Of a stretch of DNA of 64,000 bases, positions 45,142-53,264 are shown one piece after another (position 1 is the first letter of the stretch; every line of letters begins with the position of its first letter). The position numbers were made by a program, and so were the translations under genes. The notes beneath the pieces were generated by a model. The model had not been told where the DNA came from. It worked only from the letters and a program-made list of their open reading frames with translations, and made no database searches. The DNA comes from Gordonia araii NBRC 100433 (GTDB lineage Bacteria > Actinomycetota > Actinomycetes > Mycobacteriales > Mycobacteriaceae), in NCBI RefSeq assembly GCF_000241265.1, contig NZ_BAEE01000056.1, forward strand, positions 160,381 through 224,380, read 5' to 3'.

Positions 45142-45147
45142 TAGAGT
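45142..45147 (+). promoter_or_regulatory. -10 box TAGAGT of the leaderless rimJ gene
   Basis: TAGAGT, six nucleotides (TGAGCC), then GTG 45154. The same TAGAGT-N6-GTG arrangement occurs at 63062-63076. Confidence 0.6.
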
Positions 45148-45153
45148 TGAGCC

Positions 45154-45810
45154 GTGTTCAGCTGGGGTTCAAGTTCGCGTTCGCACCCGGGCTGGCCTGC
45201 GCGGGTGGGACCGATTCACGTGTCGGCCGGCCGGTTGCTGCTGCGGCCGATCAAGCTGCGCGACGCCGCTGACTGGAGCCGGCTGCGGATCCGCAATCAG
45301 GATTTGTTGCTGCCCTGGGAGCCGACCTCGGACGGGAATTGGGCGGCGCGACACCAGCGCAGTAATTGGCCCCCGCTCTACTCCGTGCTCAAGTCCGAGG
45401 CCAAGCGCGGCGCGCTGCTGCCGTTCGTCATCGAGGTCGACGGCGAGTACGTCGGACAGCTCACCATCGGGAGCGTGCAGCGCGGTGCGGTCCGCAGCGC
45501 GTGGATCGGCTACTGGGTCGATCGCGACTGGACGGGCAAGGGCATCGCGACGGCGGCCGTCGCACTCGGCGTCGACCACGCCTTCGGGCCGATGGGCCTG
45601 CACCGGCTCGAGGCGACCGTGCAGCCGCCGAATGCCGCGTCGCGGGCGGTACTCGCCAAGGTCGGTTTCCGCCACGAAGGCGTGCTGAAGCGCTATATGG
45701 ATGTCAATGGTCGGTGGCGCGACCACGACCTGTTCGCTTTGACGACGGAGGAAATCATGAGCAGTGCGGTCGAGGCCCTGGTGCGTGCGGGACGGGCGCA
45801 GTTCCGATGA
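45154..45810 (+). CDS. rimJ: RimJ/RimL-type GNAT N-acetyltransferase
   Basis: The 218-residue protein has the GNAT fold: LLLRPIKLRDAADWSRLRIR near the N terminus, YVGQLTIGSVQRGAVRSAWI, the acetyl-CoA loop DRDWTGKGIATAAVALGVDH and the family-typical LEATVQPPNAASRAVLAKVG. It probably acetylates the N terminus of ribosomal protein S5 or another protein. It follows glp as Rv0995 follows moeA1. Leaderless GTG start. Its stop overlaps the start of the next gene (ATGA). Confidence 0.9.
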   Translation: MFSWGSSSRSHPGWPARVGPIHVSAGRLLLRPIKLRDAADWSRLRIRNQDLLLPWEPTSDGNWAARHQRSNWPPLYSVLKSEAKRGALLPFVIEVDGEYVGQLTIGSVQRGAVRSAWIGYWVDRDWTGKGIATAAVALGVDHAFGPMGLHRLEATVQPPNAASRAVLAKVGFRHEGVLKRYMDVNGRWRDHDLFALTTEEIMSSAVEALVRAGRAQFR

Positions 45811-46481
45811 GCGCGCTGGAGATCACCGTGCGCGGGCGGGCCGAGCGCCAGTACCGGCCCGAGCAGGGGACGGTGTTGCTCTCGGCGGCGTTCACCGAGT
45901 CGACGAGCGAGGCGGCACATGCCAAGGCGCTGGAGCTGCAGAGCGAGGTGGTCGCCGAACTGTCCCGGCTCGACGAGACCGACGCGCTGAACACGTGGCA
46001 CGCCAACGACATTCACGTCTTCGGGCACCGCCCGTGGATCGACGGGAAGCAGTCGTCCGAGGTCGTCTATACGACGCGGATCGCCATGACCGCCGAATTC
46101 CTCGACTTCGAGGCGCTCGCGGCCTTTCTCGTCGAATGGGCCGGTCGCGACGGGCTGGAGGTCGGACGGATCGTGTGGGACGTGCTGACCGAGAACCGGC
46201 CGCGGTACGAGGCCAAGGTGCGGCGCGACGCGGTGCGCGATGCGGTTGCGAAGGCTCAGGCCTATGCCGACGCGGTCGGGCGCGGATCGGTGACCGCGGT
46301 GGCATTGGCCGACCCGGACATGCTGAGTTCCGGTTCCGACGCCGTGCCCGCCGCGCCGATGATGGCCCGGGCGATGGTCGCCTCCGACGCGGGACCCTCG
46401 CTGGAATTGCGGCCCGACGATGTCGTCATCTCCGTCGCCGTCGATGCCCGGTTCACCGCGGGCGACCTGTCTGCGGACTGA
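45807..46481 (+). CDS. SIMPL-domain (DUF541) protein
   Basis: The 224-residue protein starts inside the rimJ stop. It begins SALEITVRGRAERQYRPEQG, where the SIMPL fold's first strand (ITVxGxAxxxxxPD) is recognisable, and has FEALAAFLVEWAGRDGLEVG and DAVAKAQAYADAVGRGSVTA, the usual DAxxKAxxxAxxxG helix. Unlike most SIMPL proteins it has no signal peptide, so it appears cytoplasmic. Function unknown. Confidence 0.83.
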   Translation: MSALEITVRGRAERQYRPEQGTVLLSAAFTESTSEAAHAKALELQSEVVAELSRLDETDALNTWHANDIHVFGHRPWIDGKQSSEVVYTTRIAMTAEFLDFEALAAFLVEWAGRDGLEVGRIVWDVLTENRPRYEAKVRRDAVRDAVAKAQAYADAVGRGSVTAVALADPDMLSSGSDAVPAAPMMARAMVASDAGPSLELRPDDVVISVAVDARFTAGDLSAD

Positions 46482-46485
46482 GGGC

Positions 46486-47241
46486 CTACGGCGTCCGGCG
46501 TCGCAGGGTTGCGGTCGCCAGTGCGAGCGCGACCACGGCGATCACGACGATCACCACCAGCCCGCGGACCATCGTCGACGTGACCGATGCTTCGCTTGCG
46601 ACCTGCTGGAGCGCTTCGACGGCATAGCTCAGTGGCATCGCGTTCGAGAGCGCCTGCATCCATCCGGGCAGGTCGGAGCGGGCCACGAACAGACCGCACA
46701 GGAACAGCTGGGGGATGACCACCAGCGGCAGGAACTGGACCGCCTGGAACTCGGTCTGGGCGAATGCGCTGCACAACAGGCCGAGGGCGACGCCGAGAAG
46801 GGCGACGCTCCACGCGATCACCACCACCCACCAGCGCGAACCGCTGGTCTCCAGCTGCAGCACCCAGAAGGTGAACCCGCAGGTGAGTGCCGCCTGGGCT
46901 GCGGCGAGTACGGCGAAGGCCGCCGCGTAGCCGCCGAGCAGGTCGATCCTCGACAGCGGGGTGGTCATCAGTCGTTCCAGCGTGCCGGCCCTGCGTTCGC
47001 GCAGCATGGCCACCGACGTGAGGACGAACATCACGACGAAGGGGAGGATGCCGAGGAGGATGATGCCGAAGCGGTCGAACGGCGTCGGGACGCCGGGAGG
47101 CGCGGGTACGTCGGCGAACATGAAATAGCACAGTGTCAGCAGGAGCAGCGGCAAGACCAGCAGGACGCCCAGCGAACGGTGATCGGCGCGGATCTGGCGC
47201 AGCACGCGAACAGCGGTGGCTGCCAGCAGTTTCGGATTCAC
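46486..47241 (-). CDS. ABC-2 type exporter permease
   Basis: The 251-residue protein starts with GTG 47241 within the ATPase stop codon and has six hydrophobic segments. Typical DrrB/ABC-2 features are the N-terminal SLGVLLVLPLLLLTLCYFMF, TSVAMLRERRAGTLERLMTT (the conserved E-R-GT-E loop) and FVARSDLPGWMQALSNAMPL. With its ATPase it should export a drug or lipid. The stop codon is 4 bp from the SIMPL gene stop. Confidence 0.88.
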   Translation of the reverse strand: MNPKLLAATAVRVLRQIRADHRSLGVLLVLPLLLLTLCYFMFADVPAPPGVPTPFDRFGIILLGILPFVVMFVLTSVAMLRERRAGTLERLMTTPLSRIDLLGGYAAAFAVLAAAQAALTCGFTFWVLQLETSGSRWWVVVIAWSVALLGVALGLLCSAFAQTEFQAVQFLPLVVIPQLFLCGLFVARSDLPGWMQALSNAMPLSYAVEALQQVASEASVTSTMVRGLVVIVVIAVVALALATATLRRRTP

Positions 47242-47951
47242 GTGGCGCCCTCGATCAGCGCGAGGAAGGCATCGTCGATCGACGATTTCCCGGTGCGCGC
47301 CTTGAGTTCGGCCGGCGTGCACTGCGTCAGGACTGCGCCGTCGCGCATCAGGATCATCTCGTCGCAATGTTCGGCTTCGTCCATCACGTGACTGGAGACG
47401 AGCAGCGTCGAGCCCTCGGTGGCGAGTCGTGCGAAGTACCGCCACAGCTCGGCCCGCAACACCGGGTCGAGGCCGACGGTCGGCTCGTCGAGGATGAGCA
47501 GTTCCGGCTTCGCGACGAGGGCGCACGCGATCGAGACGCGGTTGATCTGTCCGCCGCTGAGGTCGCTGGTTCGGCGTCGGGCGTACGGCGTGAGGCCGAC
47601 GGCGTCGAGCGTCTCGGCGACGTTGGCACGCGTTCCGTGCAGGGAGGCGAAATAGGTGACGTTGTCGATCACGCTGAGATCGGCGTACGTCGATGCCGAT
47701 TGCGTCGCGTAGCCGACGCGTCGGCGCAGCGTCTTGGCTCCCGCCGCTTCGCCGAGTACGTCGACGGTGCCCGCGACGTTGGCCTGGGTGCCGATGATGG
47801 AGCGCATCAGCGTCGTCTTGCCGCATCCGGACGGTCCGAAGAGGCCGGTGATCGTTCCCCGCGCGATGGTCAGCGACACATCGTCGCAGGCAAGCACTCC
47901 GCCACGGTGCACGGTGACCGATTGGCACCGCACAGCCGGTTGCGTGGTCAT
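47238..47951 (-). CDS. ABC-2 type exporter ATP-binding protein
   Basis: The 237-residue protein starts at ATG 47951 (MTTQPAVRCQSVTVHRGGVL) and has Walker A FGPSGCGKTT, Q-loop GYATQS, signature LSGGQINRVSIA, Walker B LLILDEPTVGLD and H-loop VSSHVMDE. The upstream part of the open frame overlaps the 44-bp repeat and the divergent DUF559 gene and is not coding. The permease follows with a 4-nt overlap. Confidence 0.9.
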   Translation of the reverse strand: MTTQPAVRCQSVTVHRGGVLACDDVSLTIARGTITGLFGPSGCGKTTLMRSIIGTQANVAGTVDVLGEAAGAKTLRRRVGYATQSASTYADLSVIDNVTYFASLHGTRANVAETLDAVGLTPYARRRTSDLSGGQINRVSIACALVAKPELLILDEPTVGLDPVLRAELWRYFARLATEGSTLLVSSHVMDEAEHCDEMILMRDGAVLTQCTPAELKARTGKSSIDDAFLALIEGAT

Positions 47952-47985
47952 GGCGGCAACGCTACTCGCCGGAGGCGGTGTTGCT

Positions 47986-48029
47986 CCGTCGGTTGTGACC
48001 AGCATTCGGTAACGATCGACGGAACAGGG
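47986..48029. repeat. 44-bp intergenic repeat, copy 1
   Basis: Matches 49119-49162 at 40 of 44 positions; the shared core is GGTAACGATCGACGGAACAG. It lies 16 bp upstream of the DUF559-like gene, so it may hold that gene's promoter. Confidence 0.8.
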
Positions 48030-48045
48030 GTTATCCACCGACGGG

Positions 48046-48954
48046 GTGATCAGCCGCCGGCAGGTGATCGAGCACGGCCACAGTTCAGCGGACTGTCGTC
48101 GCAAACTGCGCCGACGGGAGTGGGCCGTCGCTGCACCCGGCGTGTACGTCAACCACACCGGGCCGCTGACCTGGTCCCAGCGGGCCTGGTCGGCGGTGTT
48201 GGGTGCGCATCCCGCGGTGCTGAGCCACCAATCGGCGATCCGAGCGGCGGGAGGCCCGGGCGGCGAAGCAGGGCCGATCCACGTCGCCGTCGCCGGCCAC
48301 CGCAAGATCGTCGCGCCGCGCGGTGTCGTCGTCCACTACAGTTCTCATCTCGATGAGCGGGCGATGTGGAGTTCCTGCCCGCCCAGGATGCGCGTGGAGG
48401 ACGCCGTTCTCGACGTGGCCGCGAACGCGCCAGATCGCCTTCGCGTCGTCGCCCATCTGGCCGATGCTGTCGGTGCGCGCCTCACCACCGCTGACCGGTT
48501 GTTGGACGCGCTGCGGCGCAGGACTCGAGCCAGACATCGCCGGTTCCTCGTTGCGGTCCTTGCCGATATTCGCGACGGCACTCATTCGGTCCTCGAGCAC
48601 GAGTACTTGGCCAAGGTCGAGCGTCGCCATGGATTGCCGACGGCACGACGTCAGGCACCGACGGGCGTCGGGCGGGCCGGCTATCGCGATGCCGATTGCC
48701 CGGAGTGGGGACTCATCGTCGAACTCGACGGCCGGCTGGCCCACGACAGCGCCGCCGCACGCGACCGGGATCTCGAACGCGACTTGGATGCCGTCGTCGA
48801 TCTGGATCGGACGACCCTTCGGCTCGGGTGGGGGCAGGTATGCGGGCGGCCGTGCTCAACGGCTGCCAAGGTGGCCCGGATCTTGCGCAAGCGGGGCTGG
48901 TCCGGCTCGTTTCGTCGATGCCCGGACTGTCCGGACGACCCGCGATCGCGCTAG
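48046..48954 (+). CDS. DUF559-type endonuclease-like/AbiEi-like protein
   Basis: The 302-residue protein has an N-terminal helix-turn-helix-like part (ISRRQVIEHGHSSADCRRKL, REWAVAAPGVYVN) as in AbiEi-type antitoxin-like proteins. Its C-terminal region resembles the Vsr/DUF559 nuclease fold: the core VLEHEYLAKVERRHGLP, then CPEWGLIVELDGRLAHDSAA with the acidic E-x-D pair, and RDRDLERD. Function is unproven; such proteins are frequent as multiple paralogues in Gordonia and relatives. 44-bp direct repeats flank it, which hints at acquisition or duplication. Confidence 0.72.
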   Translation: MISRRQVIEHGHSSADCRRKLRRREWAVAAPGVYVNHTGPLTWSQRAWSAVLGAHPAVLSHQSAIRAAGGPGGEAGPIHVAVAGHRKIVAPRGVVVHYSSHLDERAMWSSCPPRMRVEDAVLDVAANAPDRLRVVAHLADAVGARLTTADRLLDALRRRTRARHRRFLVAVLADIRDGTHSVLEHEYLAKVERRHGLPTARRQAPTGVGRAGYRDADCPEWGLIVELDGRLAHDSAAARDRDLERDLDAVVDLDRTTLRLGWGQVCGRPCSTAAKVARILRKRGWSGSFRRCPDCPDDPRSR

Positions 48955-49118
48955 TGTCGCGCGTCGAAAATTCCTGTTGCGGTTGCCGCGGTTCGATGAA
49001 CGCCTGGCCGCGTTGTCGTCGGTCGCGATAGCTCCGCTATCACTCCCTCCTCCGCCTTGCCAGATCGCCCATCGCCCTCGCGGCAACCATCAACGAATTT
49101 CCAACACGCGACACGAGT

Positions 49119-49162
49119 CCGTCGATTGTGACCGGTATTTGGTAACGATCGACGGAACAGGG
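49119..49162. repeat. 44-bp intergenic repeat, copy 2
   Basis: Second copy of the repeat at 47986-48029, in the 316-bp gap between the DUF559-like gene and glpR. The gap also holds a GATAGC-TCC-GCTATC hairpin (near 49030) and a probable glpR -10 box TAGATT near 49220. No gene is seen in the gap. Confidence 0.8.
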
Positions 49163-49270
49163 CTCACGAATGAAGTTGGCGGCCCTCGGCGCGTCGGCAC
49201 GGCATTCACCGGCTGCGGACCTAGATTGAAGTCGGGTACGTGTGACCAGAGTGAAAGACGGGAGAGTCGG

Positions 49271-50833
49271 ATGCCGAACTCAGTGTTGTGGGTGTGCCTC
49301 GTGGCCATCTGGCTATTCGTGCTGGTCCCGATGGTGATCCAGGGTCGCCCGGGGATCCGTAAGTCCACCCCGGTCGCTGCCGCGACACGGGTGCTCAAGC
49401 GCGGCGAGGACGCCGTGCGGCGCCGACGCATTGGTGCGGGCGCGCACCCGCACGATCCCGATTACACGCCGAAGACCGAAACGGCCGACAAGGTGGAAGC
49501 GGTCGCGACCAGCAAGGAGTCCACTCCCACCAAGGTCGAAAAGGCGCTCGACGAGGATCTCGCCGAGGCAACGGCCGAGCCCGTCGACCCGTCCCGTGTT
49601 CCCGGCAAAGTGCCGACGCGGCAGCGTGCGACGGCGCGCACCGTTGCCGCGCGGATGCGTCGCGTCGTCACCGTGACCACGACGCGCCCCGCCCCCGAGG
49701 ACGCCGACACCGAAGTCATCAAAGCCGTCGGAGCCGCCGACTCCGAAGACATCATCGATGCGGAGATCGTCGAGGACACGGTCGAGGGCAGCGGCAAGGA
49801 TTCGGACACCGACGTGGTCGAGGTGCAGACCGTCGAGGCGCTCGACGTCGAGATCACCGAGCGCATCGAGAAGGTGGTGGCCGCCGACGAGTCGCCCACC
49901 GAGCGCATCGAGAAGGTCGTCGAGGAGAAGGAAGCCGGGGAGAAGCCGGCCGCGAAGCGCGACACGACGGATGTCGCGGCGAAGAAGGCTGACGAGGAAC
50001 CGGCCGCGACGTTGTTCGACGTCGACGAGGAACCGGTGAAGGACGAGTCCGCCGACAAGCCCGACGCGGACGAGAATGTCGACGTCGTGGCCGCCGAAGC
50101 CGAGGTACCGGAAGCCGATCGGGGCGACGAGGTGGCGGAGGAGAAGCCCGCCGACGACGTCGCATCCGAAGGCGATGACGACGAGGTTGCCGCCGAGTCG
50201 GACGACACGGTCGAGGCCGACCTTGACGAGGCCGACGACGACCTGATCGTGGACGAGTTCGACGACGAGGACGAGGTCGCCGAACTCGACGACGCGGACG
50301 GCGAAGCCAACGCCTCCTGGGACGACATCGACCCCAACGAGCTGACGCAGGTCATGATGACCCGGCCGGGACGCGGCGGTTACGACCCGGAAGTCGACCG
50401 CGAGCGGATCGAACTCAAGTACAAGGAACGCCAGCGGGTGTTGCTGACGCTCGTCGGGCTGACGCTGGCGGGAATCGTCGCCGGAGTGTTCCTCTCGACG
50501 CCGGGTTGGATTGCCGCGGGTGTGCTGGGCACCTTCCTCGTGGCCTATCTGGTGTTCCTGCGCCGGGCGGTGAAGAACGAGAGTCAGATCCGGCAGCGGC
50601 GTCTGGCTCGCTTGGAGCGATCACGACGCGAAGAGGTCGCGCGTCGGCGGCGCGATCGCGTCGAGCCGGAGTTCGTGGCCGACGAGCCGGCGCCGCGTCC
50701 GCGACTACGGCGTCCGAGCGGTATGGCGCCCGTGGCGATCGACGACGAGGACCCGATCTTCGATCATCTACCCACCTACCAGCAGCCGCGCATGATGCGC
50801 GCCGACGACGACTTCCGGGCGGCGGTCGGCTAG
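49271..50833 (+). CDS. glpR: GlpR/SepX-type division membrane protein with long acidic linker
   Basis: The 520-residue protein has a short N-terminal membrane segment (SVLWVCLVAIWLFVLVPMVI), a ~350-residue disordered, strongly acidic Glu/Asp/Ala/Val linker, two C-terminal membrane segments (about 410-450, VLLTLVGLTLAGIVAGVFLS) and a basic tail with RLARLERSRREEVARRRRDR. This layout is that of GlpR (SepX), the membrane receptor of the gephyrin-like Glp that links FtsZ to the polar growth machinery in Corynebacteriales and streptomycetes. In actinobacteria it lies near glp, as here (glp at 43772). Start ATG 49271. Confidence 0.8.
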   Translation: MPNSVLWVCLVAIWLFVLVPMVIQGRPGIRKSTPVAAATRVLKRGEDAVRRRRIGAGAHPHDPDYTPKTETADKVEAVATSKESTPTKVEKALDEDLAEATAEPVDPSRVPGKVPTRQRATARTVAARMRRVVTVTTTRPAPEDADTEVIKAVGAADSEDIIDAEIVEDTVEGSGKDSDTDVVEVQTVEALDVEITERIEKVVAADESPTERIEKVVEEKEAGEKPAAKRDTTDVAAKKADEEPAATLFDVDEEPVKDESADKPDADENVDVVAAEAEVPEADRGDEVAEEKPADDVASEGDDDEVAAESDDTVEADLDEADDDLIVDEFDDEDEVAELDDADGEANASWDDIDPNELTQVMMTRPGRGGYDPEVDRERIELKYKERQRVLLTLVGLTLAGIVAGVFLSTPGWIAAGVLGTFLVAYLVFLRRAVKNESQIRQRRLARLERSRREEVARRRRDRVEPEFVADEPAPRPRLRRPSGMAPVAIDDEDPIFDHLPTYQQPRMMRADDDFRAAVG

Positions 50834-51903
50834 TCGTCGGCTGGGGTCGAGGGCGGCTTCGGAGCGGCCTTCTTGGCCGGTGACTTCTTCGCCGGATTCT
50901 TTTTGGCAGCGGCCTTTTTGGTCGGGGTTTTCTTGGCTGCCGTCTTCGGAGCAGCCTTTTTCGCCGGCGCCTTCTTGCTCGCGGTCTTCTTCGCGGGTGC
51001 TTTCTTAGCGGCGGAGGTGCCGTCCGTCGTCTTCGTCGGTGCCACCGGGGCAGGTGTGGTCGTTGGTGACAGGAGTGCCTTCGGTGCCGCGTCGGTGGCG
51101 GTCGGTCCGTCGGCCGAGGTGGAGGGCGCCGTGTCCGCGGAGAACGATCCGTCGGCCGACGCCTTGAGGCCGCCCCGGGTGATGGCATCGGGGTGTGCCA
51201 CGATCCAGGCGCGTCCGGCGTTCACCGCGCGCTTGAGGGCGAACCGTTCGCCTACATAGTTGATCGGTGCTCCGATGACCGGGACGTTCGACAACCAGCG
51301 GAGGGGCTTCGCCGGCTGCGGCCGCTTGCCCATCTCGTCGACGCCGCCCTGCAGAGTGCGGGCGATGTCCCAGGTGGCTTTGATCAGCGACTTGCGCTTC
51401 GCGTCGACCGGAGCGGCGTCGGGTACCTCGGTGAGGTTGTGCAGGGTGAGCTCGCGGCCGCCGAGCACGCTGGCGAGGAGTTCGATCTGCCTGGCGCGGT
51501 CGGTGACGCGGTACTCGCGTGCGACGGCGATCAGCACCATCGCCTGGTTGACGAAACCGAGAACGGTGGTGATGGGCAGGCGTCGCGCCCACAGGCCGAA
51601 GATGTTGGGGAAGGCGACGCCGACGGTGTTCAGGCTGCCGATCCGGTTCACCCACCATTGGGCGCGCTCGCCCATCGACAGCTCTTCCCAGCGCTTGGTG
51701 CCCGGGAGCGCGGTGAGGTCGACGGTCTTGGCGGCGATGTGCTCGACGCGCCGGAAGATGCTGTCGTCCTTGGGCTTGTCCTGGTGGGACTTGCCTCGCA
51801 GACCGGTCACATCCGTCTCGGAGAGTACGTCGATGATCGGGTTGATCGCCGCGATCATGCCGTTCAGGGCACTGATGATTTGTTCGTCTTTCAGATCAGC
51901 CAC
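50830..51903 (-). CDS. protein with histone-H1-like lysine/alanine/proline tail
   Basis: The 357-residue protein has an N-terminal ~235 residues of mixed alpha-helical sequence (MADLKDEQIISALNGMIAAI, RRLPITTVLGFVNQAMVLIA) without strong membrane segments, and a ~100-residue tail of KKAPAKK/AAKK/SPAKKA repeats. Mycobacterial nucleoid proteins such as HupB use similar tails. The N-terminal part is not an HU domain and was not recognised; it may associate with membrane or DoxX-like partners. The stop overlaps the convergent glpR stop by 4 bp (CTAG). Confidence 0.75.
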   Translation of the reverse strand: MADLKDEQIISALNGMIAAINPIIDVLSETDVTGLRGKSHQDKPKDDSIFRRVEHIAAKTVDLTALPGTKRWEELSMGERAQWWVNRIGSLNTVGVAFPNIFGLWARRLPITTVLGFVNQAMVLIAVAREYRVTDRARQIELLASVLGGRELTLHNLTEVPDAAPVDAKRKSLIKATWDIARTLQGGVDEMGKRPQPAKPLRWLSNVPVIGAPINYVGERFALKRAVNAGRAWIVAHPDAITRGGLKASADGSFSADTAPSTSADGPTATDAAPKALLSPTTTPAPVAPTKTTDGTSAAKKAPAKKTASKKAPAKKAAPKTAAKKTPTKKAAAKKNPAKKSPAKKAAPKPPSTPADD

Positions 51904-51989
51904 GCTTCGAGACTAGGCGGTCCGGCCGTTTCGCGACGGGTTCGGGTGAAGTGATAAAGTTGCTGGCGGTCGACCGGCGACGGTCACCC

Positions 51990-52062
51990 GGGGCTATGGC
52001 GCAGTTGGTAGCGCGACTCGTTCGCATCGAGTAGGTCGGGAGTTCGATTCTCCCTAGCTCCA
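51990..52062 (+). tRNA. tRNA-Ala(CGC)
   Basis: 73-nt cloverleaf: acceptor GGGGCTA/TAGCTCC with the alanine identity pair G3-U70, D-arm GCGC/GCGC, anticodon stem ACTCG/CGAGT with loop TTCGCAT (anticodon CGC, codon GCG), T-arm GGGAG/CTCCC and discriminator A. The 3' CCA is not encoded. The HicAB pair lies directly downstream, as often seen at tRNA-linked insertion sites. Confidence 0.95.
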
Positions 52063-52084
52063 CCGCAATGTGGGCGTCAGATCT

Positions 52085-52462
52085 CTAGCCCTTCCCAGCC
52101 AGTTGACTGACGCGCTGAGGCGAGACCCCGAGCACCACACCCACGTCGCGGACCGTCAGTCCTTCGCCGCGCAACCTGGCGACCAGGCGGCGAGCGTGAT
52201 CGGCGGCCTCGCGCTGAGTGTCGGATGCCTTGACACTCAGCGCGCGCGACTCGACGATCGCGCTTTCCAGCTCCGACCCGAGGGCCGGGCGGACTTCGAC
52301 CTCGACAGGTTCGTTGATGAGCAACTCGGCGGCGTCAGACACCATGTCGGGGATCTGCTCCAGGCGCTTGGCCTGTGTGAAAAGGCCATCGATTTCGGGA
52401 ACCTCGACGGCCCACCACTCGCCGCTGCGAGTGGCGATCGCCGTTACCTTTCGCACGGTCAC
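52085..52462 (-). CDS. hicB: HicB-type antitoxin with C-terminal helix-turn-helix
   Basis: The 125-residue protein has the HicB N-terminal fold (VTAIATRSGEWWAVEVPEID, GLFTQAKRLEQIPDMVSDAA). Its C-terminal HTH ends in LTVRDVGVVLGVSPQRVSQL. It should neutralise HicA and repress the operon from the palindrome at 52660-52674. The start overlaps the hicA stop by 4 nt. Confidence 0.85.
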   Translation of the reverse strand: MTVRKVTAIATRSGEWWAVEVPEIDGLFTQAKRLEQIPDMVSDAAELLINEPVEVEVRPALGSELESAIVESRALSVKASDTQREAADHARRLVARLRGEGLTVRDVGVVLGVSPQRVSQLAGKG

Positions 52463-52650
52463 TTCACTCCCATCTGCTTGAGAATGCTGTTCGCGGTGTT
52501 CTCGTTGATCTCATTGTGGCGGGGGACCACCGTACGGCGGCCATCGCTGAATTGGACCTTGGTATGGCTACCACCCTCAGTTTCGCTGATCCCAACGCCA
52601 TCGGCCTTGGCAGTCTCGCGGAGCCTCTTCATCACGTCCCGCCGCTTCAC
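52459..52650 (-). CDS. hicA: HicA-type toxin (mRNA interferase)
   Basis: The 63-residue protein has the double-stranded-RNA-binding-like HicA fold, with the catalytic histidine H29 in GGSHTKVQF, followed by RRTVVPRHNEINENTANSIL. It cleaves mRNA when HicB is lost. The start GTG 52650 gives the family-typical MKRRDV; the TATAAT -10 box only 2 nt upstream leaves the start ambiguous (ATG 52632 is the alternative). Toxin precedes antitoxin, as usual for hicAB. Confidence 0.88.
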   Translation of the reverse strand: MKRRDVMKRLRETAKADGVGISETEGGSHTKVQFSDGRRTVVPRHNEINENTANSILKQMGVK

Positions 52651-52651
52651 G

Positions 52652-52687
52652 ATTATAAGTCTAGATCCCCTAGATAAATCAAGTCAA
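52652..52687 (-). promoter_or_regulatory. hicAB promoter and operator
   Basis: On the minus strand, TTGATT (52682-52677) and TATAAT (52657-52652) are spaced by 19 nt. Between them is the inverted repeat TCTAG-N5-CTAGA (52660-52674), well placed for autorepression by HicB. The region is AT-rich compared with its surroundings. Confidence 0.5.
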
Positions 52688-52712
52688 GTACCACTAGACG
52701 TTGATATTGGGA

Positions 52713-53147
52713 CTACTCGCTGGTCTTCGCCTTCGCCGCCTTGTCGCAGGCACCCAGCATCTGGTTGATGAGAGCCTTCAAACCGGCCTTCAGGGCCGGA
52801 GCGGGAACCGGGACCTTCGGTGTCGAGTCCATCGTGTAGGTGACCAGTGTTCCGTTCGGGGCATCGGCGAAACTGACCGTTCCGACGTGGCTCTTCACTG
52901 GAGCACCCGCGACGATCTTGTAGACCATGCGCTCGTTGGGAACCAGCTCGACGATCTGCTCCTTGATTCCGACCGGGCCGAGGCCGATGAGGTGGACGGC
53001 GCCGACGCCTTGACGTGCGTCCTTACCCGGCGTGACCAGGCGCGTGTTGATGGGCAGGTAGTCGCCGTTGTGCTCGCGATCGGTGAAAACGTCGTAGACG
53101 ACCTCGCGTGGCGCATTGATGACTTTCTCGACGGTGACTGCGACCAT
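52713..53147 (-). CDS. SRPBCC-family (polyketide cyclase/START-like) protein
   Basis: The 144-residue protein begins VAVTVEKVINAPREVVYDVF, the typical SRPBCC first strand and helix. It continues with FTDREHNGDYLPINTRLVTP and a C-terminal long helix APALKAGLKALINQMLGACD. It probably binds a hydrophobic ligand in the cytoplasm. Start ATG 53147 follows a GAGGGGG sequence. Ligand unknown. Confidence 0.85.
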   Translation of the reverse strand: MVAVTVEKVINAPREVVYDVFTDREHNGDYLPINTRLVTPGKDARQGVGAVHLIGLGPVGIKEQIVELVPNERMVYKIVAGAPVKSHVGTVSFADAPNGTLVTYTMDSTPKVPVPAPALKAGLKALINQMLGACDKAAKAKTSE

Positions 53148-53264
53148 GATGGCCCCCTCTGATCGATTGACAGTACTGTGTGACCTCGATCATGCCGGTA
53201 CCGTCGGTCTGAGGTACACGTGGGGCCTACTTGGCGCCCTGTTCGTCGCCGAACAGCAGGTCGA

